Position numbers and translations under genes: made by a program
Shown: piece by piece, positions 8,296 to 20,971 of the stretch
Layout of the letters: the number at the start of each line of letters is the position of its first letter
Position numbering within the stretch: the first letter of the stretch is position 1
Source: Ruania rhizosphaerae
Lineage (GTDB): Bacteria; Actinomycetota; Actinomycetes; Actinomycetales; Beutenbergiaceae
DNA length: 64,000 bases
Reading direction: 5' to 3'
NCBI RefSeq assembly: GCF_009805705.1
Contig: NZ_VSMB01000013.1
Location: forward strand, 1-64,000
The notes under the pieces: model-generated
What the model was told of the DNA's origin: nothing
The model's input: the letters and a program-made list of their open reading frames with translations, nothing else
The model's database searches: none

Positions 8296-11200
8296 GTGCA
8301 CATGGAACGACGGATCGGCCGGCAAACGGCCGCTGTGGCGGCGACAACGGCCCTGGTCGGTTCGATGATGGTCGCTGTAGCCGGAGCTGCGACAGCGGCC
8401 ACGGGGGACGAGATCACCGGCTCTGTCTGGCAGGACTACGACGCCAACGGGACGTTCGACTCCTACGAGGACGGTCTCGCAGGGATCGAGGTGGTCGCCT
8501 ATGACGCCGACGGCAACGTGGCCGGGCCGGTCACCACCGCCCAGGACGGGACCTACGCACTCGCGGTGACCTCGGACGCTCCCGGGTGGCGAGTGGAGGC
8601 GAACCTCCCGGATGGCCCGCAGTGGGACCAGTGGCAGCCCACCGCGGTCGGTCGCGCTGGAGGCCCGTCCAACGGGACCACCGTGCAGTTCGTGACGGTG
8701 ACCGATGGCGCAGGCGTCGATGGGGTGGACTTCTCCTTCCACGTGCCGACGGCCTATGTGGAGAACGACCCGCTCGTCTACATCCCTGTGCTGCAGGCCG
8801 GGGTTTCCGACGGCGCCTCCGCCGATCTGCCCGGCTCCGCCGTCATCAACTGGACGGCAGAGAACGGTGACTCACCGGTACCGCAGAGCGGCGTGGTGCC
8901 GTTCAGTGAGATCGGGGCCACCAACGGTTCGGCGATGGTGCGCGCAGAGTCCTCCGATGACATTCCCACGGCCTTCGCGGCCGCCTACCTGCGGCGCCAC
9001 GTGGGCTTCGGTCCTGGCGGCATCGGCGCCATCTACCGCGTGAACCCGGACGGCGCGGACTGGACAGCGCCGACGGCGTCCGCTGAGGTGTACGTGGACG
9101 TGACCGACTACGGCATCGACCTCGGCGGACCCGATCCTGCAGCAGATCCGTCGGACCCGGACGGCCTACGTCCGAATGTGTTCAGTGACAACCCGGACTA
9201 CGACTGGAGCCGCGATGCCCAGGCGTGGAACAACGTGGGGCGTGCTGGCCTCGGGCTGATGGCGATGAGCCCGGACGAGCGCTACCTGTTCGTGGTCAAT
9301 CTGCACAACCGCTCCCTGATCCGGATCGACACCGGAGGTGACCCCGCGGCTCCGCCGGCGGCGGTCGAGGAGTTCGAGCTCGACGCCTACTTCCCGGATA
9401 GCTCAGATGTCCGCCCGTACGGCGTGACGGTGGACCCGCTCACCGGGACGATGTACCTGACGGCGACCGATACGGCCGAGTCGACGCAGGACTACACCGA
9501 CTTGCACGGATACGTCTACTCCTTCGACGACGACGCCCCTGGCACCTTGACTGAAGTTCTCGACTTCCCACTGGACTTCCAGCGCGAGGACTTCACGGAG
9601 CACTTCGTGCCGTGGGCGACGTCGCTGGACGACTACCTCAACGGTGACTCGGGCGGTGGCACACCCGGGATCGTCGACGGTACTGCGGGCAGGGTACGGG
9701 TCTTCTATGCGCAACCCGTCGTGGCCTCGGCCCAGGTGTTGCATGGGGACCTCGTACTCGGTGTGCGCGACCTCTCCGGGGACGTCTTCGGCATCATGAC
9801 CTACGCCTCCGGTGATCCCGCGGACGGTGACGATCGGCTCGTCCAGCACGAGCGGTCGGAGGGTGATGTCTTCATCGCCGCCCCGAACGGGGATGGCACG
9901 TTCACGCTGGAGAACAACGGCGTCCATGACGGCGTCGTCGGGAACGGGGCGCTCCAAGGAGACCTGGGCCCGGGCGGGCTCCGGTACTTCGACACCGGCT
10001 ACACGCCGTTGAACCAGGACAACGAAGCGACCGGATCGATCGTGGTGATGCCCAGCCGCCCGGACGGCATCATGACCACCGGCATCCACGTCGCCAACGC
10101 CGGCCTGCAGGAAGGAACCCGACGCCTCTTCCAGGACACAGGTGCGGCCTATGACCCGGCGGGAGCGTTGATCCGGAGCACCAGCGGCACCACGGTGACG
10201 TCCAAGGGCAACGGCCTCGGCAACGCGACCGTGCTCGCGTCGGCCGCCCCGATCGAGATCGGCAACTACGTCTGGTACGACGTCGACAACGACGGCGTGC
10301 AGGATCCGGACGAGACACCGGTCGAGGGCGCGACAGTGAACCTGTACGAGGTCGCCGGGGACGGCACCCGGACCCTCGTCAACAGCACGACGACAAACGC
10401 GCGAGGCGAGTACTACTTCTCCTCCTTCGACGAGGCGTACCAGCTGGCGACCAACACCGACTACGTCGTCGGGGTGGACAACCCGGATGATTACGCGGCT
10501 GGTGGTCCGTTGGAGAACTGGTATCCGACGGTGCCCGACACCGGTGACGGCGCTTCGGTGGACGCCGATCGCAACGACTCCGATGGTCTGGTCGAGGAGA
10601 CCGCTGATGGGTGGTTCCCGTTCGCCGCGATCACCACCGGTGGTCCCGGGGAGAACGACCACACCATCGACTTCGGCTACTCGAACATCGACTACGAGTT
10701 CGACAAGCGGACGGTCTCCGGGCCGACCCAGTCTCCCGAGGACGACGGCACCTGGGTACTCGAGTACGAGCTGATCGCCGAGAACACCGGCGCGATCGAC
10801 GGCGCGTATGGCCTCACCGATGACCTCACCGGTTATGGCGACGGCATCATCGTCACCGACACTGAGGTGGTCTCGGGTCCGGACGGTGCGGCGTTGAACC
10901 CGGACTGGGACGGCGTCGATGACATGCGCGTGATCACCGAGGGTCAGCCGATCACGGCTGGCTCCACGGTGGAGAACGAGAGCGAGCACGTCTACCTGCT
11001 CCGCGTGACGGTCGCGCTCGAGGCAGATGCCGACACGAACGAAGCTCTCGTGGAGGCCGAGCAGCTCGCCTGCCGGGAGGGCCAGACCTCGGGCGACGAG
11101 GTTCCCACGACCGGCTTGTTCAACGAGGCCACCATGGAACCGGACAATCACAGCGAGTTCGTCGACGACGAGTGCGGTGAGCTGCCGAAGGTCGTGGTCG

Positions 11201-13164
11201 ACAAGAGCGTCACGAGCGAACCCGCTGTCGTGGATCCGGAGACGAACCCGGGTGAGTACACCATCACCTACGGGTTGACCGTCACGAACGAGACCGGTGC
11301 GTCCACTACCTACGATCTCACCGATCCGCTGCGCTTCGGCGAAGGTATCGAGATCGTGGACGGCTCGATCGAGACAACTGCGCTCGACCCGGCCGACACG
11401 ATCCTCAACGCCGCCTATGACGGTGTGATCGACGATCTGATCGTCGGCGATGTGCCGATCGAGGGCGGTGCCGTGCACACCTACGAGGTCACCGTCCGCT
11501 ACACCGTCGACCTGCCCGAGCGTGCCGAGGGCGATGTGGCGCCGGATCCGTCGGCCTGCCGGGACGAGGCCACGTTCGACGCTGATGAGGCTACGGGTCT
11601 GTACAACCAAGCATCCACCTCATTCAACGGGTATCGCGACTATGACGATGAGTGCCGTGAGGTGGGTGAGGTCACCCACGACAAGGAGCTCCTCTCGGCC
11701 GAGCCGACGGGTGAGGGCCAGTGGGAGATCCTCTACCAGATCGAGGTGAGCAACGAGGGTGTGGAGCCCGTCGGTTACGACCTGGATGACGAGCTGCACT
11801 TCGGCGAGGGCATCGAGGTGGTGAGCTCCGCCGTCACCGGGTCCCCGGACGGGGTGACCCTGGCGGACCCGGTGTGGAACGGTCAGGAGAACACCCGGAT
11901 CGCCTCCGAGGTCGTGATGCCAGGTACCGACGATGAGGGATACACCCCGCACGTCTACGAGCTGACCGTGCTGGCGGACGTGCCGCTGAACTTCGCCGAT
12001 GCCGTCGACGGGGTCGACCCAGCCACGTGTGGCGTGGGTGTGGTCGACCATGCCGACCCACAGGCACGCGCGTTCCTCAATGTCTCGCACCTGACCGGCG
12101 AGGCGGGTGCGACCGAGGACGACGACGCGTGCGCAGCGCCGCCGGAGCTGGTGATCGACAAGACGGTGGACGCCGGATCTCCCGCACCGCAGGGCGATGG
12201 CACCTGGTTGGTGACCTACGGCCTTGAGGTGTCCAACACCGGCGGCATGGCCGGCGAGTACGATCTGGTCGACCTGCTGTTGTTCGGCGATGACGTCGAG
12301 GTGCTCAGCGCCGGGGTGACGACCGCTCCGGACGGTGTGGACGTCAACGATTCCTGGACTGGAAGCGAGGCTGAGCTGGGTGGTTCGCTCATCGCCGCCG
12401 ATGTACCGCTCGATGCCGGTGCTGTGCACTCCTACCAGGTTCAGGTGGCCGTCACCGTCGCTGACCCGTCCGATCCCGAGTCGGTGACGGCGGCGTTCAC
12501 GTGCCCCGAGCCAGGGTCACGGGAGAGCGCCGGACTGAACAACCAGGCAGTGATCGGGCACAACGACCTGAGTGCTGACGATGTGGTCTGCCCCGAGCCG
12601 GCGGTGATCGTGATGGACAAGACCATCGCGCACGGTCCGGACCTGGACGCCAACGGCCAGTACACGATCACCTACCAGATCGAGGTCGCCAACCCGGGGG
12701 AGAACGAGACCGTCTACGATCTGGCCGACGAGCTCCACTACGGCGACGGGATCGAGGTCACGGACGCCCAGGTCACCTCAGCTCCCGACGGCGCCCAGGT
12801 GAACCCTGCATGGACGGGAACGGGCAACGATCTGGTCATCGCTACGTCAGTCCCTCTCCCAGGCGGAGCAATACATGTCTACACTGTCATCGTGACCGGA
12901 ACGATCGCGGAGTCTGCGCTGAGCGTAGCCACGATGGCTTGCCCACCCGCCGGGAGTGCGGGAGAGAGCGGGGGCTTCTTGAATGTCGCCACCGTCACCG
13001 GTGCGGGCATCGTGTTGCAGGACGATGCCTGTGCCAGCCCGCCCGACGAGCTCCCCACCACCGGAGCCGACGGAATGGGCGCCCTCGCGGCACTCGCCGC
13101 CTTGACCGCGATCACCGGTGCGGTGCTGGTGACACTCCGATTCCGGAAGGGACGGATCGACTGA
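8296..13164 (+). CDS. giant cell-wall-anchored surface protein (SdrD-like B domains, LPTTG)
   Basis: This is a 1622-residue exported protein. The order is: signal peptide (to about 37, AGAATAATG); an SdrD-type B domain (about 38-150, ITGSVWQDYDANGTFDSYEDGLAG); a long propeller-like region (about 150-650, with MSPDERYLFVVNLHNRSLIRIDTGG); a second SdrD-like domain (about 652-775, IGNYVWYDVDNDGVQDPDETPVEG); and five related units of about 150-165 residues each opening with a DK motif (about 800, 967, 1126, 1285, 1437; DUF11-like). It ends with LPTTG at 1586-1590, a membrane helix and RKGRID. A class A-type sortase would anchor it to peptidoglycan. The GTG start has GGGGAGGA 8 bases upstream. Very acidic with Asp-rich loops, so calcium binding is likely. 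Role probably adhesion or envelope structure. Confidence 0.88.
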   Translation: MHMERRIGRQTAAVAATTALVGSMMVAVAGAATAATGDEITGSVWQDYDANGTFDSYEDGLAGIEVVAYDADGNVAGPVTTAQDGTYALAVTSDAPGWRVEANLPDGPQWDQWQPTAVGRAGGPSNGTTVQFVTVTDGAGVDGVDFSFHVPTAYVENDPLVYIPVLQAGVSDGASADLPGSAVINWTAENGDSPVPQSGVVPFSEIGATNGSAMVRAESSDDIPTAFAAAYLRRHVGFGPGGIGAIYRVNPDGADWTAPTASAEVYVDVTDYGIDLGGPDPAADPSDPDGLRPNVFSDNPDYDWSRDAQAWNNVGRAGLGLMAMSPDERYLFVVNLHNRSLIRIDTGGDPAAPPAAVEEFELDAYFPDSSDVRPYGVTVDPLTGTMYLTATDTAESTQDYTDLHGYVYSFDDDAPGTLTEVLDFPLDFQREDFTEHFVPWATSLDDYLNGDSGGGTPGIVDGTAGRVRVFYAQPVVASAQVLHGDLVLGVRDLSGDVFGIMTYASGDPADGDDRLVQHERSEGDVFIAAPNGDGTFTLENNGVHDGVVGNGALQGDLGPGGLRYFDTGYTPLNQDNEATGSIVVMPSRPDGIMTTGIHVANAGLQEGTRRLFQDTGAAYDPAGALIRSTSGTTVTSKGNGLGNATVLASAAPIEIGNYVWYDVDNDGVQDPDETPVEGATVNLYEVAGDGTRTLVNSTTTNARGEYYFSSFDEAYQLATNTDYVVGVDNPDDYAAGGPLENWYPTVPDTGDGASVDADRNDSDGLVEETADGWFPFAAITTGGPGENDHTIDFGYSNIDYEFDKRTVSGPTQSPEDDGTWVLEYELIAENTGAIDGAYGLTDDLTGYGDGIIVTDTEVVSGPDGAALNPDWDGVDDMRVITEGQPITAGSTVENESEHVYLLRVTVALEADADTNEALVEAEQLACREGQTSGDEVPTTGLFNEATMEPDNHSEFVDDECGELPKVVVDKSVTSEPAVVDPETNPGEYTITYGLTVTNETGASTTYDLTDPLRFGEGIEIVDGSIETTALDPADTILNAAYDGVIDDLIVGDVPIEGGAVHTYEVTVRYTVDLPERAEGDVAPDPSACRDEATFDADEATGLYNQASTSFNGYRDYDDECREVGEVTHDKELLSAEPTGEGQWEILYQIEVSNEGVEPVGYDLDDELHFGEGIEVVSSAVTGSPDGVTLADPVWNGQENTRIASEVVMPGTDDEGYTPHVYELTVLADVPLNFADAVDGVDPATCGVGVVDHADPQARAFLNVSHLTGEAGATEDDDACAAPPELVIDKTVDAGSPAPQGDGTWLVTYGLEVSNTGGMAGEYDLVDLLLFGDDVEVLSAGVTTAPDGVDVNDSWTGSEAELGGSLIAADVPLDAGAVHSYQVQVAVTVADPSDPESVTAAFTCPEPGSRESAGLNNQAVIGHNDLSADDVVCPEPAVIVMDKTIAHGPDLDANGQYTITYQIEVANPGENETVYDLADELHYGDGIEVTDAQVTSAPDGAQVNPAWTGTGNDLVIATSVPLPGGAIHVYTVIVTGTIAESALSVATMACPPAGSAGESGGFLNVATVTGAGIVLQDDACASPPDELPTTGADGMGALAALAALTAITGAVLVTLRFRKGRID

Positions 13165-13175
13165 CAGCACCGCCC

Positions 13176-14021
13176 ATGATCGGCGGAAACCGCACCTGCC
13201 CCCTAGCGGTGACCGTCGCACGGATCCGGTTCCAGACCAGCTCCCCTGCTTGGTCTGGGACCGGATCCACCTCACACCCATCCATCGGCCCTACCCGCGC
13301 CGGCCGATGGCTCCGGGCGGTGGCCGGCATGCTCCTGCTGGCGCTCGCCCTGACGGCCTGTGCTGGTGAGACGACCCGCCCGTTGACCACGGCGGAGTCT
13401 GAACTGCTGGCCCTCACCCGGTTCCGCAACTTCGATGCCGGCGTTCGCAGCGTCTCTTTCGCGGTGACCGATGCTGGGACGCGCTACGAGGTCGACGCCT
13501 GGGTCGATTTCCCGGCCGGAACGGGGTATGGAACGGTTCAGTTGCCGGACGCCGAGGAGTCAGCACTCCTCGCGTGGACCAGTCAGGGCGTCGCCACGGC
13601 GGCAACTGCGGCGGCCGGTCCGGCGCCGCTGCCTCCCCCCACACAGGGCTGGACATCCTCGGAGCTGCTGCCCGGGCAGTCTCGATTGCACGCTGTGCTG
13701 GCTGTGCTCCTCACCCTCGGCAACGACCGCCCCGACAACGCGGTGCTGCTCGCCCAGACCGACGCCCAGTGGTTGCGTGAGGACACGGTGACAGGCACCG
13801 ACGTCACCGTCTTCCGCGGGCCGTCGTCCGACGCCCCGGCCGGGGCCGGCATCCCCGCCCCGCCCGGACTGGACGAGAGCGGGGCGGCCGAGGTGCGCTA
13901 CTGGGTGGCCGAGGATGGCCTGCTGCACCGGCTCGAGGTCACCCTCGGCGGCGGTCAGGACGCGGTGGTCATCGACCTCGACAATGCCGATGTGACCGTC
14001 GACCTCTCCCAGCTGCAGTGA
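13176..14021 (+). CDS. putative lipoprotein
   Basis: A protein of about 281 residues with a hydrophobic stretch and lipobox (MLLLALALTACAG, Cys at residue 62 from this start). I do not recognise the mature part (for example FAVTDAGTRYEVDAWVDFPAG and a C-terminal VIDLDNADVTVDLSQLQ). The ATG at 13176 gives an unusually long pre-lipobox segment of about 50 residues, and no better start with a good ribosome site is visible, so the true start is uncertain. It begins 11 bases after the stop of the surface protein and is probably cotranscribed with it. It ends only 6 bases before the convergent gcvP stop. Confidence 0.7.
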   Translation: MIGGNRTCPLAVTVARIRFQTSSPAWSGTGSTSHPSIGPTRAGRWLRAVAGMLLLALALTACAGETTRPLTTAESELLALTRFRNFDAGVRSVSFAVTDAGTRYEVDAWVDFPAGTGYGTVQLPDAEESALLAWTSQGVATAATAAAGPAPLPPPTQGWTSSELLPGQSRLHAVLAVLLTLGNDRPDNAVLLAQTDAQWLREDTVTGTDVTVFRGPSSDAPAGAGIPAPPGLDESGAAEVRYWVAEDGLLHRLEVTLGGGQDAVVIDLDNADVTVDLSQLQ

Positions 14022-14027
14022 CAGTCC

Positions 14028-16957
<2,930 letters not shown>

Positions 16958-16961
<4 letters not shown>

Positions 16962-17341
16962 GAACCGCTCCCCGTCATCGCGAGGTAGGCGTCGCGGTCC
17001 AGCAGTCCGGCAGCGACGTCGGTCACCCGCACCTTGATCAGCCACCCGTCCTCGAACGGGGAGGAGTTGACCAGGTCAGGGTTGGCGTCGACCTCCTCGT
17101 TGACCTCGATCACCTCCCCGGCCACGGGCGCGTACAGGTCGGAGACGGACTTGGTGGACTCGATCTCCCCGATGGCCTCGCCCATCGTGAGCATGCTGCC
17201 GACGTCGGGCAGGTCCACATAAACCACGTCTCCGAGCTGCTCGGCGGCGTAGTCGGTGATGCCGATCGTGGCGATGTCGTCGGTGATCTCCAGCCATTCG
17301 TGCTGGGCGGTGTACTGCAGGGAGGTCAGGTGGTCGGTCAT
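16958..17341 (-). CDS. gcvH: glycine cleavage system H protein
   Basis: Lipoyl carrier protein of 127 residues, the usual family length. The lipoylated lysine lies in [20 protein letters not shown], followed by the conserved [21 protein letters not shown]. It shuttles the aminomethyl group between GcvP and GcvT. Its start overlaps the end of gcvT by four bases (ATGA) and its stop overlaps the start of gcvP, so the three cleavage genes are translationally coupled. Confidence 0.97.
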
Positions 17342-18681
17342 GATGTTCTCCGGTAGAAGGGCGGGGTGGTCAGCCTCGCGCGGATGGATGTCCCGCGCAC
17401 GTCGATGGACAGGTCGGTATCGGGGTCCTCGGCAACAGCGCGATCCACGTAGGCCAGCGCAATCGGGTGCCCGAGAGTGGGGCTCAGCGCACCGCTGGTG
17501 ATTTCGCCGACCACCCGGTCGCCCTGATGCACGGCGTAGCCGGCGCGCCCCGCTCGGCGTCCCTCGGCAACCAATCCCACCAGGACCGGTGCTTGTGGGC
17601 GCGGCTCCAGGGCCGGTTCGCCGATGAAGCCCCGCTTGTCGGCGGGGATGATCCGGCCCAGGCCGGCCTGTGCCGGGACGATGTCGCGGGAGAGCTCGTG
17701 GCCGTACAGCGGCATCCCGGCCTCCAGTCGCAGCGTGTCCCGTGCGGCCAGCCCGGCGGGGACAAGGCCGTGAGACTCACCAGCTGCCAGCAGTGCGCGC
17801 CACAGCTCCGGCGCGTGCTCGGCGGCGACGTAGAGCTCGAACCCATCCTCACCGGTGTACCCGGTGCGCGCCAGCAGCAGCGGCGTCGTCCCGGATCCGC
17901 TGCCAGCGGGAGCATCCCCGCCGGCGCTGCCACCACCACCGACGCCACTGTCACCGGGGGTGAGGTTGTGGTCGGTTTTCGCCCGATTATCGACGCCCGG
18001 CTCACCGGGGGTGAGGTTGCGGTCGGTGGTGGCGCGGGATTCGACGACAACGTCACCGGGGGTGAAGTTGGCGTCGGTCCAGGCATAGTTCTTCACCTCG
18101 GCCAAGGGCATACCCAGTCCGGAGATCGTTCCGTCTGCCACGACCTCGTCGAGGATGGTCACGGCGCGCGGGCCCTGCAGCGCGAGCAGCGCGTAGCCGT
18201 CCGATGCGTCGGTCACTGTGACGTCGAAACCGTCGGCACGTGCGGTCAGCTCGGTGGCCACCGTCTCCCGGTTCGCGGCATTGGCGATCACCAGGAACTC
18301 CCGCTCCCCGAGCCGGTACACCACCAGGTCGTCCAGGATCCCGCCGTCAGGGGCGAGCAGCATCGTGTACTTCGCGCGCCCGACCTTCACCGCCGAGAGC
18401 CGCCCGGCGAGCGCGAAGTCGAGGTACTCCCCGGCCTGCGGTCCGCGCACGAAGATCTCTCCCATATGGGAGATGTCGAACAGCCCGGCCGCCTCCCGCA
18501 CAGCGGTGTGCTCGGCGCGGTCGGAGGTGTAGCGCACCGGCATCCACCACCCGCCGAAGTCCGTGAAAGCAGCGCCGAGTGCCTCGTGCTCGGCCCGCAG
18601 CGGCGTCTCCCGTGGCGCGCCCCCGTCCGCCTCGGCTCCAGCGTCAGCCCCATCCATGGAATCGCTCGTCGAATTGGTCAC
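17338..18681 (-). CDS. gcvT: aminomethyltransferase, T protein, with repeat insertion
   Basis: Folate-binding T protein releases ammonia and forms methylene-tetrahydrofolate. Family landmarks are [51 protein letters not shown] and [14 protein letters not shown], then [14 protein letters not shown]. The GTG at 18681 is preferred because GAGGAGG lies directly upstream; a GTG at 18702 is the alternative. With 447 residues it is longer than the usual 360-400. The excess is explained by an insertion of about 63 residues just before the conserved RTGYTG strand. It contains three copies of a unit like NLTPG...V..RA.TD and a Gly/Ser/Ala-rich linker, encoded by a 51-base tandem repeat. Confidence 0.95.
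   Translation of the reverse strand: MTNSTSDSMDGADAGAEADGGAPRETPLRAEHEALGAAFTDFGGWWMPVRYTSDRAEHTAVREAAGLFDISHMGEIFVRGPQAGEYLDFALAGRLSAVKVGRAKYTMLLAPDGGILDDLVVYRLGEREFLVIANAANRETVATELTARADGFDVTVTDASDGYALLALQGPRAVTILDEVVADGTISGLGMPLAEVKNYAWTDANFTPGDVVVESRATTDRNLTPGEPGVDNRAKTDHNLTPGDSGVGGGGSAGGDAPAGSGSGTTPLLLARTGYTGEDGFELYVAAEHAPELWRALLAAGESHGLVPAGLAARDTLRLEAGMPLYGHELSRDIVPAQAGLGRIIPADKRGFIGEPALEPRPQAPVLVGLVAEGRRAGRAGYAVHQGDRVVGEITSGALSPTLGHPIALAYVDRAVAEDPDTDLSIDVRGTSIRARLTTPPFYRRTS
17952..18086 (-). repeat. 51-bp tandem repeat inside gcvT
   Basis: CACCGGGGGTGA(G/A)GTTG recurs at 17952, 18003 and 18054, exactly 51 bases apart; the third unit is partial. Because 51 is a multiple of three the insertion keeps the reading frame and adds 17 residues per unit. 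The copies share TCACCGGGGGTGA and the following GTCGG, and diverge in the middle. The insertion sits at a surface loop of GcvT, between the sequences for VKNYAWTDA and [10 protein letters not shown]. Confidence 0.9.
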
Positions 18682-18695
18682 GCCATCCTCCTCGA

Positions 18696-20129
18696 TCAGC
18701 ACTCGACCACGTTCACGGCGAGCCCGCCAGTGGCAGTTTCCTTGTACTTGTCACTCATGTCCTTGCCCGTCTGCCGCATGGTCTCGATCACCTGGTCCAG
18801 TGACACCCGGTGCGTACCGTCTCCCCACATCGCCATCTTGGCGGCATTGACCGCCTTACCGGCGGCGATCGCGTTGCGTTCGATACATGGAATCTGCACC
18901 AACCCACCCACCGGGTCACACGTCAGCCCGAGATTGTGCTCCATCGCGATCTCGGCGGCGTTCTCCACCTGTTCCGGCGTCCCGCCAAGCACAGCCGCCA
19001 GGCCGCCGGCAGCCATCGAGGACGCCGAGCCCACCTCGCCCTGGCATCCCACCTCGGCGCCGGAGATCGACGCGCGCGCCTTGTACAAGGACCCGATCGC
19101 AGCCGCTGTGAGCAGGAAGGTGACGGCGATACCGTCCCGGGCTGCGCCGTCGGAGCGGGCGGCGGGGGAGTAGTGCGTGGCGTACTCCAGCACCGCCGGG
19201 ATCACCCCGGCCGCGCCATTCGTCGGTGCTGTGACCACCCGCCCACCGGCCGCGTTCTCCTCGTTCACCGCCAGGGCCACCAGGTTCACCCACTCCTGCG
19301 CGAAGCCCGGGTCGCGGTCTGGATCCTCCGCCTGCAGCCGCGCGGCCCAGGCAGGCGCCCGACGGCGCACCTTCAGCCCGCCGGGAAGCTCGCCCGAGGC
19401 GGCCGTCCCGCTGGCGACGCACTCGCTCATCGCGTCGCGGATGTGCAGCACGCCCGCACGCACCGCGGACTCGGCCTTGTCAGGCGCCTCGCCGCGCAGG
19501 GCGATCTCGTTGCGCATCGCTGCCTCGGCGATACTCAGGCGCTCGCGTGTGCACAGCGTCAGCAGTTCGGCGGCTGTCCCGAACGGCAGCGGCACCTCGC
19601 CGGCCATCTCGGGATGGTGACCAGTGCGCACAGGCTGAGGGTCGCCGTCGGGGGCCTCCCGCACCACGAAACCTCCACCGACGGAGTAGTAGGTCTCCTC
19701 GGCCACCTGGTGGCCAGCGGCATCGCGGGCGCACAGGCGCAGGGCGTTGGTGTGATGGGCGAGCACGGTGAGCGGACGCATGACGATCTGGTCGGGGCCG
19801 AAGGGCAGCGAGATCGTGCCGCCCAGGAGCACGGTGCGCTCGCGGGCGATCCGGTCCGAGCGCTCGATGACCTCACGGGTGCTGACCTGATCGGGGGCGC
19901 ATCCCTCGAGGCCGAGGAGCACCGCCGTCGGGGTGCCGTGACCGTGCCCGGTGGCAGCGAGGGAGCCGAACAGCTCCACCTCGAGGCTTGCCACATCGGT
20001 GGGGTCGGCGATCCGGGTGGTGAAGTCGCGGGCGGCACGCATCGGACCGACCGTGTGCGAGCTGGATGGGCCGATCCCGACCGTGAACAGGTCGAAGACG
20101 CCCACATAGGCGGGGGGCGGTGACGTCAT
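18696..20129 (-). CDS. sdaA: L-serine ammonia-lyase, iron-sulfur, single chain
   Basis: Deaminates L-serine to pyruvate and ammonia using a 4Fe-4S cluster. The 477 residues fit the single-chain form: N-terminal beta domain with [14 protein letters not shown], then the alpha domain. The three likely cluster cysteines are visible in [18 protein letters not shown] and QIPCIERN. The ATG at 20129 has CCAGGAG upstream. It is the first gene behind the glycine riboswitch and ends 14 bases before gcvT. Serine made from glycine by serine hydroxymethyltransferase would be removed here, so the operon drains both glycine and serine. Confidence 0.96.
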   Translation of the reverse strand: MTSPPPAYVGVFDLFTVGIGPSSSHTVGPMRAARDFTTRIADPTDVASLEVELFGSLAATGHGHGTPTAVLLGLEGCAPDQVSTREVIERSDRIARERTVLLGGTISLPFGPDQIVMRPLTVLAHHTNALRLCARDAAGHQVAEETYYSVGGGFVVREAPDGDPQPVRTGHHPEMAGEVPLPFGTAAELLTLCTRERLSIAEAAMRNEIALRGEAPDKAESAVRAGVLHIRDAMSECVASGTAASGELPGGLKVRRRAPAWAARLQAEDPDRDPGFAQEWVNLVALAVNEENAAGGRVVTAPTNGAAGVIPAVLEYATHYSPAARSDGAARDGIAVTFLLTAAAIGSLYKARASISGAEVGCQGEVGSASSMAAGGLAAVLGGTPEQVENAAEIAMEHNLGLTCDPVGGLVQIPCIERNAIAAGKAVNAAKMAMWGDGTHRVSLDQVIETMRQTGKDMSDKYKETATGGLAVNVVEC

Positions 20130-20169
20130 CGAGGAACTCCTGGGTCGGGTGCGCGGGGTGCGGCCTGAG

Positions 20170-20362
20170 TTCCTCCCGCTCTGTCTTGTGCCTGAGAGAT
20201 TGTGCAGATCGTGCTGTCTGCTTGCCCCGTCGGCGGGTGCCCTGGCCGCAGCCAGTCACCACTCTCCAGAGTGACCTACCGCCACGGTGCGTGGGCCTGA
20301 GAGTTTCCCGGGAGGATTTGCTCCTACGGCAGCCGCATGACGCGGCGTTCTCCCATGGCGGG
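20170..20362 (-). promoter_or_regulatory. tandem glycine riboswitch
   Basis: Read on the minus strand, two glycine aptamers lie head to tail in the leader of sdaA. Aptamer 1 (20361-20280) is closed by a P1 stem CCGCCAT/GTGGCGG. It contains GGGAGAAC, a GGAGCAAATCC hairpin side and the conserved CTCTCAGGC. Aptamer 2 (about 20279-20170) contains GGAGAGTGG, GACGGGGCAAG and again CTCTCAGGC, then the closing ACAGAG...GGGAGG. The sequence order is that of the gcvT RNA motif. It ends about 40 bases before the sdaA start, close enough to affect transcription or ribosome access. In most bacteria glycine binding switches the downstream glycine-cleavage genes on. Confidence 0.95.
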
Positions 20363-20435
20363 TAGACGGTCGATGATGTTGTGTCGGTCAGTGTAGCGGG
20401 GGTGGGGACGCTCCAGTAGGTCGGGCGCGATGGCG

Positions 20436-20513
20436 TGCGAACGCAACTGACGGCCCACAGCGACTCCGTGCCACATCTGGCACGGAGCCCCCCAAGGCCG
20501 TCAGCTCCGTTCG
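20436..20513 (-). repeat. long palindromic repeat, copy 1 (possible terminator)
   Basis: An inverted-repeat element with an inner stem CTCCGTGCCA / TGGCACGGAG (20464-20487) and an outer stem AACTGACGGCC / GGCCGTCAGCTC (20445-20507), extended further to about 20436 and 20513. It begins two bases after the stop of the minus-strand membrane protein at 20515, so it probably also ends that transcript. A second copy sits inside hrpA at about 54444-54517; the 25-base centres match at 23 positions. Confidence 0.85.
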
Positions 20514-20514
20514 G

Positions 20515-20961
20515 CTACTCGCCGTCGAACCAGGCCCGGTGCTGCCACAGCAGCGCGCTGCCCACCCCGATCCACAGCACCGGCACGATGACCTGCGGGC
20601 CAAGTGCCTGGTAGACGAGCGCCAGGACGCACCCGAAGGTCGTCACCGCGCCGAGCAGCAATAGACCGTACATCGCGGGCTTCCGGCGCCTGAGGATCCC
20701 GATGGTGCAGGTGATCGACAGACCGGCCGCGATCAGGAGTGCGCCGCCGAGCAGCGGGACAACCGTGGTGCTGTGTGCGCCCAGGGCTCCCAGCTGTTCC
20801 GGTGCCACACTGCCGAGCGCCAGCAGGCCGCCGCCTAGCAGGGTGAGGACGAAGGCGCCCAGGAGGGTCATGACTGCGACAGCGGTGATGCCTCCGGGGC
20901 GAGAATCGTGCGCATTGTGCCGACGCCTGGGAGTCACCGTGGCGCTCGTTGCGACCGACAC
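20515..20961 (-). CDS. small four-helix membrane protein
   Basis: A 148-residue protein with four hydrophobic segments (AVMTLLGAFVLTLLGGGLLAL, TVVPLLGGALLIAAGLSIT, YGLLLLGAVTTFGCVLALVY, VIVPVLWIGVGSALLW) and the C-terminal HRAWFDGE. It resembles the membrane protein at 46066-46719: both share PGG(I/V)TA, a K..(M/L)YGLL.LGA segment and the ending (H/A)RAWFD, so they are likely paralogues. Function unknown. The GTG at 20961 has no good ribosome site, so the start is uncertain. Confidence 0.7.
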   Translation of the reverse strand: MSVATSATVTPRRRHNAHDSRPGGITAVAVMTLLGAFVLTLLGGGLLALGSVAPEQLGALGAHSTTVVPLLGGALLIAAGLSITCTIGILRRRKPAMYGLLLLGAVTTFGCVLALVYQALGPQVIVPVLWIGVGSALLWQHRAWFDGE

Positions 20962-20971
20962 CAGCGAGGGG

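Noticed and set aside
9403-11610. 735-residue minus-strand frame opposite the giant surface protein
   Set aside because: It mirrors codon bias of the plus-strand gene, has no recognisable domain or ribosome site, and the plus-strand reading shows clear SdrD-like and repeat domains.
17952-18086. CRISPR-like array
   Set aside because: Units are adjacent 51-base tandem copies without unique spacers, lie in frame in gcvT, and no cas gene is near.
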